Program-made: the position numbers and the translations under genes
Source of the DNA: CAYVKY01 sp964452115
Lineage (GTDB): Bacteria > Bacteroidota > Ignavibacteria > Tepidaquicellales > Tepidaquicellaceae
Assembly (NCBI GenBank): GCA_964452115.1
Contig: CAYVKY010000098.1
Span: 1-9,022, forward strand
DNA length: 9,022 nucleotides
Direction: 5' to 3'
The notes under the pieces: generated by a model
Database searches by the model: none
Seen by the model: the letters and a program-made list of their open reading frames with translations, nothing else
What the model was told of the DNA's origin: nothing
Shown: one piece after another, positions 7,648-9,022 of the stretch
Position numbering within the stretch: the first letter of the stretch is position 1
Layout of the letters: each line of letters opens with the position of its first letter

Positions 7648-7663
7648 TTTATTTGATTTTAAT

Positions 7664-9022
7664 TTATTGATTCTTCTTTTTTAATTCTTTTCTGAAAAAT
7701 GAGAAAACTGTTTTAAGAAGTATTTCTATATCAAGATATATGCTTTGGTTTTTTGCATAGTATATTGAATAGTTATCAACTTCCTCATCTGTCAGCCTCT
7801 CATTGTATTTCACCTGTACGATACCCGTCAGGCCGCGCTTGCCGATTACGGCATTTCCGGTTTTTGCTTCGTACCACACAGGGTCTCCTACCAGACTGTA
7901 TGTCCCGATAAATACTTTCGGCAGCAGCAGGAGCTTTGACGCGTGTTTGGAAAGCTGCTTCTTGCTTACTTTGCTTCGAATAACAACGAACGGGTATAAA
8001 AAAATCAGAAGCAGCGTTGAAACAACTAAGTCAAACACTCTTTTTAAAAATATATTTAATTTATTATTAATATTGTATTCAATTTCGATTAAATTTATAT
8101 CGTCAATTTTTGAATGTAATTTTGACAATATAAGCTCTTTTCCCGTCGGAATGATTTTAAAATCTACGTTTCTGCCCTCAAATGAATTTATAAGAGAGAG
8201 AATATCTTTGTTTGAAAAACTTTCACCGGAGAAAAGCACTTCTTTTATATTTTTTATATTAATAAAATCGCTTAGTTCATTCAGTGCTTTTTTGTCGTGA
8301 TTTTTTCTGAAATATAAAATATTATATTTCGCGACAAGAGTGTCTTCCAGATCCTGCGAAAGGTTTCTGTTGCCTACCACCAGAAGATTAACTTTTTTTA
8401 ATGTGATATTCTTGCTTTTAAAGAATCTGAAAATCAGCGCTATCAGTCTCCATCCGCTAAGTAAAATCATCGCGATAATCGTGAAGTTGATTATGACTTC
8501 ACGGGAATATGCAATTTCCTTAAAGAAATAATTGAATGAAGATATCACAAAAAAGCCCGTAATAACTGCAATGAAAGTATCTTTTAGCGAAAAAAGTTTT
8601 TTTCGCGTATACAGCCCTAATGCCCCCAGCAGTGCCAGCCACAAAACCGCATAAAAAATAATCATCAGACGCAGCGTGCCGACAGGATAAAATCCGAATC
8701 TGATGTGCACTCCCGCAACTCCCGCTATCATAAGCAGGATAAAATCAAATATCGGAATAAGGAAAAGGCGCAGCACGCGTTTCAGGAATGAAACGGCTGA
8801 TCTCAGCAAAATTCCGATCTCCAGAATTTTTATCAGGAAAAAACTCGTAGATGAAAAATTTTTCCGTACGAATATTGCCATCGCACCGTTGAAATTCCTT
8901 GCATAGGAGAGATTCGATTTTCTTGTACTTTCACCTTTCAGATGGATTGTATGAACTTCGGGGTAATAAAAAATCCTGTAACCTTTTTTACCAATTCTGA
9001 AACACAAGTCCAGGTCTTCCCC
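7664..9022 (-). CDS. GT2 glycosyltransferase fused to degenerate polyprenyl-phosphate PGT module, 5'-truncated
   Basis: The frame is open through the right edge; 452 residues are visible, counted here from Gly at 9022. Residues 1-60 are the end of a GT2 glycosyltransferase: GEDLDLCFRIGKKGYR holds the conserved Glu-Asp catalytic-base motif, followed by YYPEVHTIHLKGEST. A hydrophobic helix (about 60-80) closes that domain. Next come four transmembrane helices (about 85-105, 117-136, 148-166, 177-198), a Rossmann-like segment starting VNLLVVGNRNLS (211-222), and a bacterial sugar-transferase module (about 323-447). This is the full order of WbaP/WcaJ-type phosphoglycosyltransferases. The module starts well (LKRVFDLVVSTLLLIF) and ends well (GLTGIVQV, then YYAKNQSIYLDIEILLKTVF). 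Between them, about 60 residues are missing. The KFRTM region is absent, LDELPQL has become LLLLPKV, and SLVGPRP has become SLVGDPV. The PGT part is therefore probably inactive, while the GT2 part looks functional. Likely role: membrane-bound surface-glycan or O-antigen assembly; sugar and acceptor unknown. Confidence 0.85.
   Translation of the reverse strand, partial: GEDLDLCFRIGKKGYRIFYYPEVHTIHLKGESTRKSNLSYARNFNGAMAIFVRKNFSSTSFFLIKILEIGILLRSAVSFLKRVLRLFLIPIFDFILLMIAGVAGVHIRFGFYPVGTLRLMIIFYAVLWLALLGALGLYTRKKLFSLKDTFIAVITGFFVISSFNYFFKEIAYSREVIINFTIIAMILLSGWRLIALIFRFFKSKNITLKKVNLLVVGNRNLSQDLEDTLVAKYNILYFRKNHDKKALNELSDFINIKNIKEVLFSGESFSNKDILSLINSFEGRNVDFKIIPTGKELILSKLHSKIDDINLIEIEYNINNKLNIFLKRVFDLVVSTLLLIFLYPFVVIRSKVSKKQLSKHASKLLLLPKVFIGTYSLVGDPVWYEAKTGNAVIGKRGLTGIVQVKYNERLTDEEVDNYSIYYAKNQSIYLDIEILLKTVFSFFRKELKKKNQ

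Larger units (their letters stand above)
3802..9022 (-). other. Probable operon: GT2-PGT fusion, accA, murA, pccB-like
   Basis: Four same-strand genes are separated by only 16, 8 and 37 bases, with no terminator-like hairpin between them, so a single transcript is likely. Its promoter lies beyond the right edge. The genes feed envelope building (glycan transferase, MurA, fatty-acid precursor supply through AccA) plus a second acyl-CoA carboxyltransferase. The permease at 2235-3728 could be a fifth member by read-through across 73 bases. Co-transcription is inferred from spacing only. Confidence 0.65.

Noticed and set aside
8587..8606. Perfect 9-base inverted repeat with A and T runs, and a run of seven A residues that could act as a slippery site
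   Set aside because: It encodes the Lys/Arg loop TRKKLFS between membrane helices, and the arms are A/T homopolymers. No productive alternative frame follows, so neither a terminator nor programmed frameshifting is supported.
9005..9007. TTG as start of the glycosyltransferase fusion
   Set aside because: The frame continues upstream to the window edge as GEDLDL, the conserved GT2 motif, so this TTG encodes an internal Leu and the real start lies outside the window.

Overview
The window looks like a piece of an AT-leaning genome from the Bacteroidota/Chlorobiota/Ignavibacteriota group, with Ignavibacteria the best guess. Three things point there. The gene at the left edge ends in a type IX secretion (T9SS) sorting domain with the QNYPNPFNPST signature. 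AccA carries the PESCSSILWRSW form of its oxyanion region, which I associate with this group. None of the five visible start codons has a convincing Shine-Dalgarno sequence. The taxonomic call is inference from motifs, not a database result.

All six real genes lie on the minus strand, so transcription runs from high to low coordinates. In that order: (1) 9022-7664, a 5'-truncated fusion of a GT2 glycosyltransferase with a WbaP/WcaJ-like phosphoglycosyltransferase (PGT) module; (2) 7647-6706, accA; (3) 6697-5387, murA, with a TTG start; (4) 5349-3802, a PccB-type acyl-CoA carboxylase beta subunit; (5) 3728-2235, an APC-family amino acid permease; (6) 1856-1, a large secreted protein with a T9SS C-terminal domain, cut by the window edge a few residues before its end. 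Plus-strand reading frames are shadows of these genes.

Genes 1-4 are separated by 16, 8 and 37 bases and probably form one transcription unit. It combines surface-glycan assembly, the committed step of fatty-acid synthesis (AccA), the first committed step of peptidoglycan synthesis (MurA) and a second biotin-dependent carboxyltransferase. The shared theme is envelope precursor supply plus acyl-CoA carboxylation. The permease follows after 73 bases and may be read through or have its own promoter. The secreted protein follows after a 378-base non-coding gap and is probably independent.

The most notable points are: the fused PGT module, whose catalytic core is about half the usual length and appears to have lost the Asp-Glu dyad, the acceptor loop motifs and the PRP motif, so it is probably a non-catalytic pseudo-PGT attached to an apparently intact GT2 tail; and a compact structured block (about 2003-2092) in the long intergenic gap, with a tandem imperfect repeat, a small hairpin and a near-perfect 20-base palindrome. 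I saw no RNA genes, CRISPR arrays, insertion sequences or phage genes, and no clear evidence of a wholly new multi-gene system.
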